DNA of 60,725 nucleotides from a virus: positions 1 to 60,725 of IMG/VR virus record IMGVR_UViG_3300045119_000151, one strand, 5' to 3'. The notes beneath the pieces are model-generated. The model was given only the letters and a program-made list of their open reading frames with translations. It was not told the DNA's origin and searched no databases. Below are positions 49,310 to 57,640 of this stretch, piece after piece; position 1 is the stretch's first letter, and every line of letters starts with the position of its first letter. Both the position numbers and the translations under genes were made by a program.

Positions 49310-50809
49310 CTATTCTGCATATGGATTCACTGACCCCGGCTGCTGCGACCGACTAGAGACTCTCGTGCGGTCGGAATCTACTACATGCGAGCCCTTCTCG
49401 CTAGTGAGGGACTTCATGAAGTTGTCCTTCACATACCGCAATGCCTGCGTCGCCGCGTCGACGTCGTCGTCATACTCGATACTCCCCGACCCCCTGAACG
49501 TGCACAATGCCTCGCGAACCGGTTCCGCCCAATTGCGGACCTTGCCCGGATGCACATTACTCTCGACCATCCACACCCGGCCGTGGGCGAACAGCGGCGA
49601 CACCAAGTGCAGGCGCATCAGCTTGTCTTCGCGCCCCGGATTGTACGGATGCGTTAAGATGTTCTCCGATGCCAGTTGCTGACGCAGTGATATACCCGAG
49701 CCCTTGTCTTCGATGATGGTCAAGTCGATGGCCTTTCCTTGGTGTCCGATCGGCGGCCCCTTCGGCAAGATCAGTGGCCGGAACATCGGCTCATCCGTTG
49801 CGCCGTACGTCGTCTTGATTTCCTTCTTGACGCGGCTCACTAACTGCGGAAACGACAAAAAGTCTCGCCACGCATCCAAGAGCATCACGTGATACTCGCG
49901 ACCCACGACGAACACACCCCAGACCTGCATCACCGACTGGTCTGGATGATGCGTCTTCTTGTCCGACGTGCGCTCAGTGAACGCCGTGTCTAAGCTCGCA
50001 ATCACAAACCTAAGCGTCGGCAACGGCTTGTTTGCCGGCCATAGCTTGATCTGCGAGTTCGGAATAATCCCGTCGTCTTCGGCTTCCAGAATCTCGCCGT
50101 GCAACTCTTGCCGACCTAGCTTCGTGCCCTCGTACTGCGCAATTTCCTCCCAGTACACATCCGATAAGTTCGCACGATTCTCGTACGATGAGCCGCGCAC
50201 GATCACCGAATGTTTTGCCGCCATCAGCCGCTTAATGATCTTGTTGGTCTTCGGCGTCGTCGTCCACAGAAAGCGCGGATGCTCACCTAACCGCAACCCG
50301 AACCGCATCATGTCAAGCGTATCGATCGGATTCTCCCACGACGCAGTCTCATCTCCCCAACAGTTATGATGCTGCGGGCCGCGTAACTTCGACGGCGTCT
50401 CACTGCTGAATCCGCGTATTTTCGCGCCGTTGAACAGCGTCACTAAGTGATCGCTGCGGTTGTAGTCGTCGAGCAACTCAGGCGGTGACAATGTAACTAG
50501 CCCGGTAGGACCTTCAAGCAGCGTATGGCGCACATCGGATAACGACGGCGCAATAATCCCGTTGAATGAACCCGGTTGAGTGCCGGCAGTTTCAACGATC
50601 CAGTGCGAGCCGGTCTGCGTCTTACCAAAGCCGCGACCCGAGAGAATCCCCCAGTTATTCCACGGCCCGAGCGGCGGCAACTGTTTCGGGCGCGCTATCT
50701 CGCGCCATTCGAGCGACCATTCGAGAAGCCTTAACTCTTTGTCGGATAGGCCATCGATCTCAGCGCGGAGTGCAGGGTTCTCGGTGTAGTGAGTGTCGAT
50801 GACGGACAC
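49310..50809 (-). CDS. Terminase large subunit
   Basis: 499 residues, GTG start. ATPase part: Walker A SGRGFGKTQTG (57-67), Walker B with WGDE (Asp 153, Glu 154), and coupling motif WTTTPKT. C-terminal RNase H-like nuclease starts at FVIASLDTAFTE (Asp about 272) and includes IIEDKGSGISLRQ. Packages DNA into the head with ATP. Full length. Confidence 0.95.
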   Translation of the reverse strand: MSVIDTHYTENPALRAEIDGLSDKELRLLEWSLEWREIARPKQLPPLGPWNNWGILSGRGFGKTQTGSHWIVETAGTQPGSFNGIIAPSLSDVRHTLLEGPTGLVTLSPPELLDDYNRSDHLVTLFNGAKIRGFSSETPSKLRGPQHHNCWGDETASWENPIDTLDMMRFGLRLGEHPRFLWTTTPKTNKIIKRLMAAKHSVIVRGSSYENRANLSDVYWEEIAQYEGTKLGRQELHGEILEAEDDGIIPNSQIKLWPANKPLPTLRFVIASLDTAFTERTSDKKTHHPDQSVMQVWGVFVVGREYHVMLLDAWRDFLSFPQLVSRVKKEIKTTYGATDEPMFRPLILPKGPPIGHQGKAIDLTIIEDKGSGISLRQQLASENILTHPYNPGREDKLMRLHLVSPLFAHGRVWMVESNVHPGKVRNWAEPVREALCTFRGSGSIEYDDDVDAATQALRYVKDNFMKSLTSEKGSHVVDSDRTRVSSRSQQPGSVNPYAE

Positions 50810-50812
50810 ACG

Positions 50813-50947
50813 CTACGCTCCCGGCAACGTCGTACGCTCACCGAGCGCAGCGGCAAGGATCGCGCGGATAGTGAACTTGAGTATGGTGCGCTTGATGTAG
50901 GCGCGGGCTTGCGCGGCATCGCTAGTGCTGACAACCTTGGCGCTCAA
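50813..50947 (-). CDS. Small protein with TTG start, 44 aa
   Basis: The TTG overlaps the previous stop (TTGA). Peptide SAKVVSTSDAAQARAYIKRT ILKFTIRAILAAAL has an amphipathic helix. It fills the 134-base gap before terminase with no start conflict, but the TTG start makes it tentative. Confidence 0.4.
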   Translation of the reverse strand: MSAKVVSTSDAAQARAYIKRTILKFTIRAILAAALGERTTLPGA

Positions 50948-51384
50948 TGCTTCACCGCGCCGTTGGGCTTCGTCGCTGTAAATACGCCGTCGACAACCTG
51001 CGCCTCACGCTGTGTCTTTTCCGTGATCTTGGCGAGCACGCGACTGACCGTGTCGCGGCGCACATCGCCCGGCACCGTCGTTACTGTCACGTCGGTCTGC
51101 TTCAAGTCCGGCATGGTCTTGGCGAGTGCGATGCGAATACCCAGGAGAGCGACTTGCGCCGCGGCGATCTGCATCTTGGTCATTGGTTCGCTGCCTGCCG
51201 CGCAGTCGCTGAGTTGATCGGTTAGCTTAACGAGGTTGTCGACTTGCTTTGCGCAGTCCAGGCGCGCGCGCATGCTATCAACAAAGGCACTGTCGAGATA
51301 TTGCGGACGGAGGCGCGTCGCTGCAGCTGGGGGCGTATCGGCCACGGCCAGCGGATCGATAACCGCAAGTAAATCATCGCTCAT
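50944..51384 (-). CDS. Possible terminase small subunit, 146 aa
   Basis: Helical protein (VDSMRARLDCAKQVDNLVKL, KMQIAAAQVALLGIRIALAK) that precedes the large subunit, as a small subunit would. No HTH is clear. Assignment rests mainly on position. Confidence 0.5.
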   Translation of the reverse strand: MSDDLLAVIDPLAVADTPPAAATRLRPQYLDSAFVDSMRARLDCAKQVDNLVKLTDQLSDCAAGSEPMTKMQIAAAQVALLGIRIALAKTMPDLKQTDVTVTTVPGDVRRDTVSRVLAKITEKTQREAQVVDGVFTATKPNGAVKH

Positions 51385-51422
51385 ACTGCGAGAGTAGAGC
51401 GGCGGACGTTGTCAAGTCAAAT

Positions 51423-51797
51423 TTAGCGATGCTGCTTACGCTCAGCGCGTAGCCGCTCCGTCTCGCGCAGCGTTAGACCGCCCACTGACTGGAACTTGAT
51501 CCCCAATAGTCGACGCTTGAGTGTAAACACGAGGCAACCTGGCATCCCCGCGACATACGCGCGTCGGTTTATCTCCACGATATCGAGCGGCTCAGGACAC
51601 GTGAGCAAGTACGATCGCACGAAGTGAAGCCACGGTCTCGCGCGTTGCTCAATGCGTAGCCAGACGTTCGCGCCCTCCGGCTGCAGTATCCAGCGCTCGC
51701 CGTCCGCATCGACCACGCGGAACGCATCGCCATTCACAGCTTGCCGGTAGGCTTCAGACCGCGCTGCATGTGCGGCGAAGTCGGTCACGCTCGCCAC
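51423..51797 (-). CDS. Hypothetical protein, 124 aa
   Basis: GTG start. Alpha/beta sequence with WILQPEGANVWLRIEQRARP and basic C-terminus (ETERLRAERKQHR). Not recognised. Confidence 0.5.
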   Translation of the reverse strand: MASVTDFAAHAARSEAYRQAVNGDAFRVVDADGERWILQPEGANVWLRIEQRARPWLHFVRSYLLTCPEPLDIVEINRRAYVAGMPGCLVFTLKRRLLGIKFQSVGGLTLRETERLRAERKQHR

Positions 51798-51985
51798 GGT
51801 TGGCGAACCATGCGCGGCACCGGTGGAGCTCGTTCACTGGATGACGGCAACGGCGCCGACATGATCGCCGCAATGTCCGCGCGGAACTTAAGCCTAGCGG
51901 CGAGCTCCTTAGCGCTCGGTGGCCTGGGACTCGGCAGAGTCTCGGCTAGCCACTTGCTCTTGCGCAACTCGCTTAGGCAGTACAT
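51785..51985 (-). CDS. Hypothetical protein, 66 aa
   Basis: Contains LAARLKFRADIAAIMSAPLP; basic and helical. Not recognised. Overlaps the next gene by 13 bases. Confidence 0.5.
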   Translation of the reverse strand: MYCLSELRKSKWLAETLPSPRPPSAKELAARLKFRADIAAIMSAPLPSSSERAPPVPRMVRQPWRA

Positions 51986-52209
51986 GGGCGCGTCGTCCGT
52001 TCGTTGTAGGCCATCCAGTCGGCGAGTGACGGCGTGCCGTGGCGATAGCGCGCGCGCGCATTGAACAGCGCTTGCTCTACGTTAAGTTGGGCGCGCCTTT
52101 GCCAATCGATTACGGCCCCGACAAGCGAAGCCGAAACGATACCGAGCGGCTGCGTACTCTCCACATCCGTCGACCCCATCATGCTCAGCAATTCGTCAAT
52201 ATCACTCAT
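51973..52209 (-). CDS. Hypothetical protein, 78 aa
   Basis: Helical: DIDELLSMMGSTDVESTQPL, then VGAVIDWQRRAQLNVEQALF. Not recognised. ATG 52209 is used; an upstream frame start is less likely. Confidence 0.5.
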   Translation of the reverse strand: MSDIDELLSMMGSTDVESTQPLGIVSASLVGAVIDWQRRAQLNVEQALFNARARYRHGTPSLADWMAYNERTTRPCTA

Positions 52210-52220
52210 AGTTTGAAACC

Positions 52221-52430
52221 TCAATGATTGGCAATCTCCATCGTTAAGAAATTCTTACCGCTGGCCATGCGGCGACAACTTAGCACACGGCCGTAGGATG
52301 CACCCAAGTCGCACATGTCGCGGGCACTCATGCGAGACCATAGCGACGGATGCACGACAACCAGCGCGGGCCGATCTAGGCGCGGCGCCTCGGATCGCAT
52401 AACGACCAATTCGTGCACGTTGCTAACCAT
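52221..52430 (-). CDS. Hypothetical protein, 69 aa
   Basis: Mixed fold with ALVVVHPSLWSRMSARDMCD. GGAGGG lies 7 bases before ATG 52430. Not recognised. First gene after the 52595 promoter. Confidence 0.5.
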   Translation of the reverse strand: MVSNVHELVVMRSEAPRLDRPALVVVHPSLWSRMSARDMCDLGASYGRVLSCRRMASGKNFLTMEIANH

Positions 52431-52594
52431 CACGATACCCTCCCAAAATCAATACGGACTCGTTACAGACGACTTAAAGCTGACCCATTGTCGGGTAGCG
52501 GGTCGATATACATCGCGTTACAGCACCTCACAGGCTCAATGCTGGCTAGATCGCCGCTGGCGACTCAGGACCGAAAACCATCCCGGACGATGCC

Positions 52595-52622
52595 AGAATA
52601 CAGGATGATTACCAGTTGTCAA
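52595..52622 (-). promoter_or_regulatory. Leftward promoter for packaging/virion operon
   Basis: On the minus strand TTGACA (52622-52617), 16-bp spacer, TATTCT (52600-52595). It lies at the end of the 82-aa gene and would transcribe the packaging and virion genes. The leader between it and 52430 holds only a 16-codon frame (MYIDPLPDNG...). Confidence 0.6.
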
Positions 52623-52867
52623 CGCTTATCGTGTGGTGCGCCGCACCATTCGGCGTACAGCGCTGCAGCGTCCTGCGAGGCGATCCACTCCGGGTCCAGC
52701 GCGATCAGGGTTGCGTAGTCGTGCGCCCCGAGTCGCGGACGTAGCCAGCGGAAAAAATCCTTCGCATCACGCTTGCGATACTTGCGGCTACTGCGCGGAG
52801 CAGATACCGCGGTGTAAGTTAATTTCCACAGCGCCGAATTAATAGCCCATTTTTTGTTGGTCGACAT
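52619..52867 (-). CDS. Hypothetical protein, 82 aa
   Basis: Basic, helical N-terminus (SSRKYRKRDAKDFFRWLRPR) then acidic C-terminus with YAEWCGAPHDKR. GGGGG-AAG lies before the start. Not recognised; first gene leftward of the intergenic hub. Confidence 0.55.
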   Translation of the reverse strand: MSTNKKWAINSALWKLTYTAVSAPRSSRKYRKRDAKDFFRWLRPRLGAHDYATLIALDPEWIASQDAAALYAEWCGAPHDKR

Positions 52868-53005
52868 ACTTCCCCCGATTTACTAATCGCTTTTACAGCA
52901 TAAAAACCCGTGTACATCTGATTCTATTCTGTTTTCTAGATACCACATATAACCGTAAGTTATCAAAAACCATTCTCTTATAACCATTTTTCCATTTGTT
53001 GTGAA

Positions 53006-53108
53006 TGTTGTATGCGCCTGCGAGGTAAATATCTGCAAGCGCTAATACGATAGAAATAAGTTAAAACTCGCCCTATGTTCTTTTCTTATCTCGCAGCCGC
53101 ATACAACA
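53006..53108. repeat. 19-bp inverted repeat with 65-base loop
   Basis: Left arm 53006-53024 (TGTTGTATGCGCCTGCGAG) and right arm 53090-53108 (its reverse complement with one mismatch). The arms can form a large stem. Two heptamers TGTTGTA lie inside the arms. Confidence 0.8.
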
Positions 53109-53185
53109 AGTGTCCACTAAGCTATCTAAATTCTAGGATACGTTGTAGATGTTGTACTGAGTAATATGATGTTGTAATTGTTGTA
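53006..53185. repeat. TGTTGTA iteron-like heptamers
   Basis: Exact TGTTGTA at 53006, 53150, 53170 and 53179, and its reverse complement at 53102. TGTTGTACT occurs twice (53150, 53179). Looser TTGTTG elements lie around. Could be replication-initiator or regulator sites. Confidence 0.6.
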
Positions 53186-53201
53186 CTACGGACTAATAGA
53201 T

Positions 53202-53301
53202 ACCGGTCACTTAACATAAGTAGAATTGTAGTAATTGTTGCGAAAGTTGTTGACTTGCGACCGGTCACAGATTAGAGTAGCGGCACGGTAAACGAACCGG
53301 T
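53202..53301. promoter_or_regulatory. Three ACCGGT operator-like sites
   Basis: ACCGGT at 53202, 53260 and 53296. The first two read ACCGGTCAC; the second is the palindrome GACCGGTC placed between the -35 and -10 of the rightward promoter. A regulator binding here would control 53317 onward. Confidence 0.5.
53250..53278 (+). promoter_or_regulatory. Rightward promoter for clamp operon
   Basis: TTGACT (53250-53255), 17-bp spacer containing GACCGGTC, TAGAGT (53273-53278). Start of transcription near 53285. Confidence 0.5.
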
Positions 53302-53316
53302 AACGGGAACTCGAAA

Positions 53317-53541
53317 ATGTCACTAGTAAATGCACTACCAACGAAGGCCGACACCGATGCAATGGAGTCACTTATCGATCGCGTTGGAATGTATGAAACG
53401 CTTAGCCTAGTCGCCGCGATTTGCGGTGAGAAAGCGGCCCATATTCGGGAAAACTGGCAAGACGACAGCGCGGCTAAATGGTGGGACAAATTAGGCGCGG
53501 CATTGACGGAATTGGACGACTTAGCTAGCACCGTGAGCTAG
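53317..53541 (+). CDS. Hypothetical protein, 74 aa
   Basis: Helical: KADTDAMESLIDRVGMYETL then ENWQDDSAAKWWDKLGAALT. Not recognised. First gene of the clamp operon; contains a Trp-Trp pair. Confidence 0.6.
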   Translation: MSLVNALPTKADTDAMESLIDRVGMYETLSLVAAICGEKAAHIRENWQDDSAAKWWDKLGAALTELDDLASTVS

Positions 53542-53586
53542 CCCGACACATCAGAAAAACTTAACTGACACAACGAGAGGCGCATC

Positions 53587-54207
53587 ATGATTACCCTACC
53601 CGCTGCAACCATCAAAGGCCTACTACGCATCGCACCGAAAGCGGAAGCGCGCTATTACTTAAACGGAATCTACTTCGACCCGAAGGGCTACGCCGTCGTG
53701 ACGGATGGCAAAATGATCCTCGCCGTGAAGTGCGAGAAGTTCGCCCCATCGGCCGACACGTCGGTAGGGGCGGAAGGCTTCATTGTTCCACGCGATGTGC
53801 TGGCGGCGGCGATAAAGGGCGTGAAGCCAAGAATGGTAGTTACTGTTACTCGATCCAATGTGAGCGTTGACCATATGGAGCTCGCCTACACGCCGATCGA
53901 CGGCCGTTTTCCCGATTGGCGCCGCGCTGTGCCCACGGCCTGCACGGGCGAAGTCGCACACTACGACTCGCAGTTAACCGACGTCCTGCGCGAAGCCTTC
54001 GAAGATATCGACGCGCCGTCGAAGGTCCGCGCGTATGTATCAATCGCGATGAATGGCACGAGGGGCGGCGTCGTTCGGACTGGTCCTGATAAGCTGGCCG
54101 TCGTGATGCCATTCCGCGTGTCTGAGTTCGACGCGGCGGCGCATGTGGCTAAGTTCTTGGGGATAGAGGCGCCCGCACAGAGTGAGGTCGACACGGCGAC
54201 GGCGTAG
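53587..54207 (+). CDS. DNA polymerase III beta-clamp-like protein, short
   Basis: 206 residues against about 366 for DnaN. Segments YYLNGIYFDPKGYAVVTDGK, FIVPRDVLAAAIKG, then ELAYTPIDGRFPDWRRAVPT match sliding-clamp domains, roughly two of the three. It probably forms an oligomer of fewer domains or a partial clamp. Sliding clamps tether polymerase to DNA. No phage polymerase is visible, so host polymerase may use it. GAGAGG precedes ATG. Confidence 0.75.
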   Translation: MITLPAATIKGLLRIAPKAEARYYLNGIYFDPKGYAVVTDGKMILAVKCEKFAPSADTSVGAEGFIVPRDVLAAAIKGVKPRMVVTVTRSNVSVDHMELAYTPIDGRFPDWRRAVPTACTGEVAHYDSQLTDVLREAFEDIDAPSKVRAYVSIAMNGTRGGVVRTGPDKLAVVMPFRVSEFDAAAHVAKFLGIEAPAQSEVDTATA

Positions 54208-54248
54208 GGGAAGGCGGGAAGACAGACAACCACTAACGAGGTGCAATT

Positions 54249-54761
54249 ATGAGCAACACGAAACGAAAAGACGAAGACCACGGCCTACAGAACGCCCTTG
54301 CAGGCTACGACAATATCCGCGAGATGGTCGCGGCGATGGAGTGCGACTACGAGCGGCTGCAGGAACTGCGCGAGATGAAGGCGGACGGCGATACCATCAT
54401 GGACGCGGACGAAGCCCAGGAACTGACCGACCTAGAGTCCGCCGCAGGCGACTGCGAAGACCAGGACGCAGCGCGCGAGCGGATATCCGAGGACGCATTA
54501 GAAGTCTGCATCCGCTCTGGCTGGTACGCTCCAGGTGGCGATGCGACGCCATCTGAGTTCTACATTCTACTGACCACGGGTGGGCCTGCATTGCGCTTAC
54601 GTGGCGAGCTAAACCAGCACAGCGAGCCGTCGCGCGCGTGGCTTGAGTATCAGGATTGGAGCACGCCGTGGACGCAGTTGGTTAATGACAGTGCGGGCGC
54701 ACAGGTAGATCAAGACGTGCTACTCACGTATGCCGGCTGCTTCTACTTCGGTGAGGGGTAA
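54249..54761 (+). CDS. Conserved phage protein, 170 aa
   Basis: N-terminal helices (YDNIREMVAAMECDYERLQE), then EVCIRSGWYAPGGDATPSEF YILLTTGGPALRLRGELN and LEYQDWSTPWTQLV and YFGEG at the end. I recall this block in many phage and integrated elements, without known function. Confidence 0.72.
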   Translation: MSNTKRKDEDHGLQNALAGYDNIREMVAAMECDYERLQELREMKADGDTIMDADEAQELTDLESAAGDCEDQDAARERISEDALEVCIRSGWYAPGGDATPSEFYILLTTGGPALRLRGELNQHSEPSRAWLEYQDWSTPWTQLVNDSAGAQVDQDVLLTYAGCFYFGEG

Positions 54762-54929
54762 ATGGGCACCGATGCCGCCACCCGCAAACGTACCGAGCGC
54801 GCCCGCCGCAAAGCGCTTGGACTCGTGCGGGTGGAGATATGGATAGACCCCTCGCAGCTTGCGAGGCTTAGGCGGTATGTGGAGGTGTTGAAACGAGCGG
54901 CGATAGCAGCAGAGAACGGCCACGATTGA
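54762..54929 (+). CDS. Ribbon-helix-helix-like protein, 55 aa
   Basis: Basic N-terminus (TRKRTERARRKALG) then VRVEIWIDPSQLARLRRYVE, the strand-helix pattern of MetJ/Arc RHH proteins. GAGGGG ribosome site. A candidate for the ACCGGT operator protein; inference. Confidence 0.6.
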   Translation: MGTDAATRKRTERARRKALGLVRVEIWIDPSQLARLRRYVEVLKRAAIAAENGHD

Positions 54930-54970
54930 CCCTAGAGGTCATAGGGTCATAACCACGGGAGTAACGAGCC

Positions 54971-55249
54971 ATGATTAGCGACGTACTGAGAGAAGCCGCA
55001 CAGCAGATCCTTGACTACCTAGTCAGGCAGCCAGAGGTGTATAGCGAGTGCACGAAGGAGATACAGGACGTGCTGATGGCAATGGATCGGCTGATGGCAG
55101 TGCTAGATGCGCCACCCGATGGTAAGCCGTGGAACAGATCGGCTAGTGCAGTCATTGATCGCGCGATGGTTTCGGCGCGGGACTCAGCAGAGAGACAGAC
55201 GCTAGCCGTCTCCTTTCCCGCCTTGCTCGCGCCGCTCCGCCGCCGATAA
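54971..55249 (+). CDS. Hypothetical protein, 92 aa
   Basis: Helical protein (REAAQQILDYLVRQPEVYSE, TKEIQDVLMAMDRLMAVLDA). Its last 48 bases overlap the end of the DUF3987 gene on the other strand. Not recognised. Confidence 0.55.
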   Translation: MISDVLREAAQQILDYLVRQPEVYSECTKEIQDVLMAMDRLMAVLDAPPDGKPWNRSASAVIDRAMVSARDSAERQTLAVSFPALLAPLRRR

Positions 55250-57259
55250 TTCAATCCGCGCGCGGCTCTCGGCGCGGGCCATGCGCTCGATCTTCGCTCG
55301 ATCCTGAAATGCAATGTGCACCTCCGGGTTGACGTCCCATCGTACCGGCAGGTTCGAGCGCTTGTTGATTCTGGCGGTCGGGTGCGGCCGTACCCAGCCG
55401 TAATCCTCTAGCCGTATCCAGATGCTACGATGTGCGCCGTCGCCTAGCGTGTTGAAATGCTTGTATCGCTGCGAGACCTCGCGCGTCGTGATCTCCATTG
55501 CGTTGGTCGCGAGAATGTGGCCGGCGATCCAACCGACGTGCTGCAGTAAGTCATTCTGCCCGAGCATCTCGCCGTAGAATTGATAGGCATGCGGATACAA
55601 GCACGACTCCATGAGTTCACAGACATGCATCGCCGTTTCGGCCTCAATGAACGTCGGCGGCGTGCGGCCGGCGTGGTCGATCATATGGTAAGTGCACATC
55701 AGCCGCGCAAAGAGCCCAGACCACTTACCCAAGTAACCGGCCATGCCGCGGGGGAGCTCAGTCGCCGCGGCGCGATCGATCGTCGCCGTGAACATCCTGC
55801 GCACTTCCTGCGCTTCCGGCGCCAGCCGGTAGACTTCCATCTCACCACGGACGCGCATCTCGCGCAGCTGATAGAGAATCTTGTGATAGTCGGCGATGAG
55901 CTCGGCGTTCGGCGTGCGGTCGATATCCGTGCCGGCGCGCGTGCCGATCACTACCATGAAGCGCTGGAGTAGGCCGTCGTTATCGAGCTTACTTGCGATG
56001 CTGCGGAAAATATCAGGCTGGATGCCGCCTAGCAGGCACGCCGACCAGTTCGGGACGAAGATATGGCCGCGGGTTACGCGGTCGATCCGCTGGGGTCCGC
56101 CGTTGTAGGCTTCAAGCCAGAGTGCGCGGTCCTTGCTACCGCCTTTGCTGTAGACGTCGAGACTGCCGAACCAGCCAGAGAGTTCATCGGGCGCGCAGAG
56201 TAAGCCTTGGGGATTATCCTTGAGAATGTCCGAGAGTGCTTCGACGGTGGCATTCTGTGTGAGCACGCGCGGACTCGCCGGCCGTTCAGGCGGCGGCGGT
56301 TTGTCCTTACCGCGTAGCGCCGCATGGGCGGCGAGTTCCTCCTCATGCTCGCGCATGACATCGGCGTATTGTGCGGCCAGCTTAGCGTCGATCTTGCGCA
56401 CCGGCGACATGGCAGACCGCATGCCTGGGGACTTCTTAGTGCTTGGGTCACCTACAATGGCGCCCCAGAGTCGCGCGGATTCGGTCCAGGTTGTGTCATG
56501 TTCCTTCGGCTGCACCCGGAATCCGTCATCGATGACGCTCGCAGCACAGACCAAAGCTGAGAGACCCACTACTGACGCATCGCAGCCGATCAAGTCGCAC
56601 TGCTCGGCGACATATTCGCGAAAGCGCGGCGGTAGGCAGGTAATGCGCATCGGCACCACCGGGCGCGCAGTCCATAGATCGATCGGCGGCTCCCATCGTA
56701 ATTCGTCGTCGACGTTCAGGCGCTCGCTTGGCGCATAGGCGGCGCGCGCCATGTCGCTCAGCACTCCGTGCGGCGCCTCCGGTGGATCGTCATCGATGGG
56801 CGCGTCACTCGGCGCATCCCACTCCATCGTAGGGTCCGGTTCGAATTCTTGAGCGGTCAAGATGCGGATACGACTGCGGGCATAGGCCACAATCTGCGCC
56901 GAAGTCATGCCGGCCGCTTGCGCTGAAAATGGCTCGATCGATTCGCCCCCCTGCGGTTCGATCACGCGAACGCTGCAGCCTAGGCGCAAAAGCTCCGTGA
57001 CTACCGCCAGATGTGGCCACCGCTCTTTGCGCACCGACGCCCACACATCAACACGACGTCCGGCTAGCGAGCGCAGTGCACCGTTCGTGATCGGCTCACC
57101 GCCCGCGGAGTCGAAGTAGTCGGCAGTCGCCCAACTGCCAACTAAATACGCCGGCAGTAATGCGCGCGCGGCACCGATGGCCGCAGGACCGCAGACAAGC
57201 AGCACCGGATGATTCGGCTGAGCGGTCAGCGTCTCGGATGTGGGGAGCAGATTAGTCAT
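55202..57259 (-). CDS. DUF3987-type replication protein with degenerate Toprim-like N-terminus
   Basis: 685 residues. Residues about 18-105 (PVLLVCGPAAIGAARALLPA ... SVRVIEP) align by eye to a Toprim fold, but the catalytic Glu of VEG is replaced (VCG) and the DxD is lost. Residues about 250-520 are DUF3987: RLWGAIVGDPSTKKSPGMRS, ATVEALSDILKDNPQGLLCA, PDELSGWFGSLDVYSKGGSK and LGGIQPDIFRS. These phage primase-helicase-like proteins carry a P-loop-like GDPSTKKSP. Likely replicative. Confidence 0.82.
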   Translation of the reverse strand: MTNLLPTSETLTAQPNHPVLLVCGPAAIGAARALLPAYLVGSWATADYFDSAGGEPITNGALRSLAGRRVDVWASVRKERWPHLAVVTELLRLGCSVRVIEPQGGESIEPFSAQAAGMTSAQIVAYARSRIRILTAQEFEPDPTMEWDAPSDAPIDDDPPEAPHGVLSDMARAAYAPSERLNVDDELRWEPPIDLWTARPVVPMRITCLPPRFREYVAEQCDLIGCDASVVGLSALVCAASVIDDGFRVQPKEHDTTWTESARLWGAIVGDPSTKKSPGMRSAMSPVRKIDAKLAAQYADVMREHEEELAAHAALRGKDKPPPPERPASPRVLTQNATVEALSDILKDNPQGLLCAPDELSGWFGSLDVYSKGGSKDRALWLEAYNGGPQRIDRVTRGHIFVPNWSACLLGGIQPDIFRSIASKLDNDGLLQRFMVVIGTRAGTDIDRTPNAELIADYHKILYQLREMRVRGEMEVYRLAPEAQEVRRMFTATIDRAAATELPRGMAGYLGKWSGLFARLMCTYHMIDHAGRTPPTFIEAETAMHVCELMESCLYPHAYQFYGEMLGQNDLLQHVGWIAGHILATNAMEITTREVSQRYKHFNTLGDGAHRSIWIRLEDYGWVRPHPTARINKRSNLPVRWDVNPEVHIAFQDRAKIERMARAESRARIELSAAERREQGGKGDG

Positions 57260-57431
57260 GCGGCATTGCCGCAGAGACTAAGCGCTCTCGATAGCGGTCC
57301 GACGGCTCGCGATTCACCCACGCCGCATACTCATCACTCGCGAGCCACTTACGGTAGTCGCCAATCGACTCGATACGGATATCGAGCCATGCTGGCAGCG
57401 GCTCTGGATTGCTGGGTAGTGCGGCCTTCAT
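57252..57431 (-). CDS. Small protein, 59 aa
   Basis: Short frame: PAWLDIRIESIGDYRKWLAS DEYAAWVNREPSD. Trp-rich helical peptide. Overlaps the DUF3987 start by eight bases and the upstream stop by four. Not recognised. Confidence 0.5.
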   Translation of the reverse strand: MKAALPSNPEPLPAWLDIRIESIGDYRKWLASDEYAAWVNREPSDRYRERLVSAAMPHD

Positions 57432-57640
57432 TTGCCGCCCATCCCAAAGCGCTCAATTGCATCGCGCAAGTCAGGGTAAGACGGATAGTCGCCAAGTTCG
57501 GCGCCACGCGCATTGACTGCATGAATACACCAGGCTTTGAATTGATTGCGTGCGCGACGATTGGAATGCGATCGCGGTTTGAGCGTCAACGTCGGACGGA
57601 CGTATTTCGATGGTGCAGAATCGATTGACTTCGTAGACAC
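57428..57640 (-). CDS. Hypothetical protein, 70 aa
   Basis: GTG start with GGGGAAG. Basic N-terminus (KYVRPTLTLKPRSHSNRRAR), then LGDYPSYPDLRDAIERFG. Not recognised. Confidence 0.5.
   Translation of the reverse strand: MSTKSIDSAPSKYVRPTLTLKPRSHSNRRARNQFKAWCIHAVNARGAELGDYPSYPDLRDAIERFGMGGK

Larger units (their letters stand above)
52868..53316. other. AT-rich intergenic hub between divergent operons
   Basis: About 450 bases without a convincing gene, clearly more AT-rich than its flanks. It contains a 19-bp inverted repeat with a 65-base loop, five TGTTGTA heptamers, three ACCGGT sites and at least one promoter on each side. Candidate origin and/or operator region; no function proven. Confidence 0.6.

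Noticed and set aside
50731-50934. Frame overlapping the terminase start
   Set aside because: Arg/Ser-rich shadow of terminase; the 44-aa TTG frame fits the gap better.
51385-51422. TTGACA before the 146-aa gene
   Set aside because: No good -10 at a normal distance.
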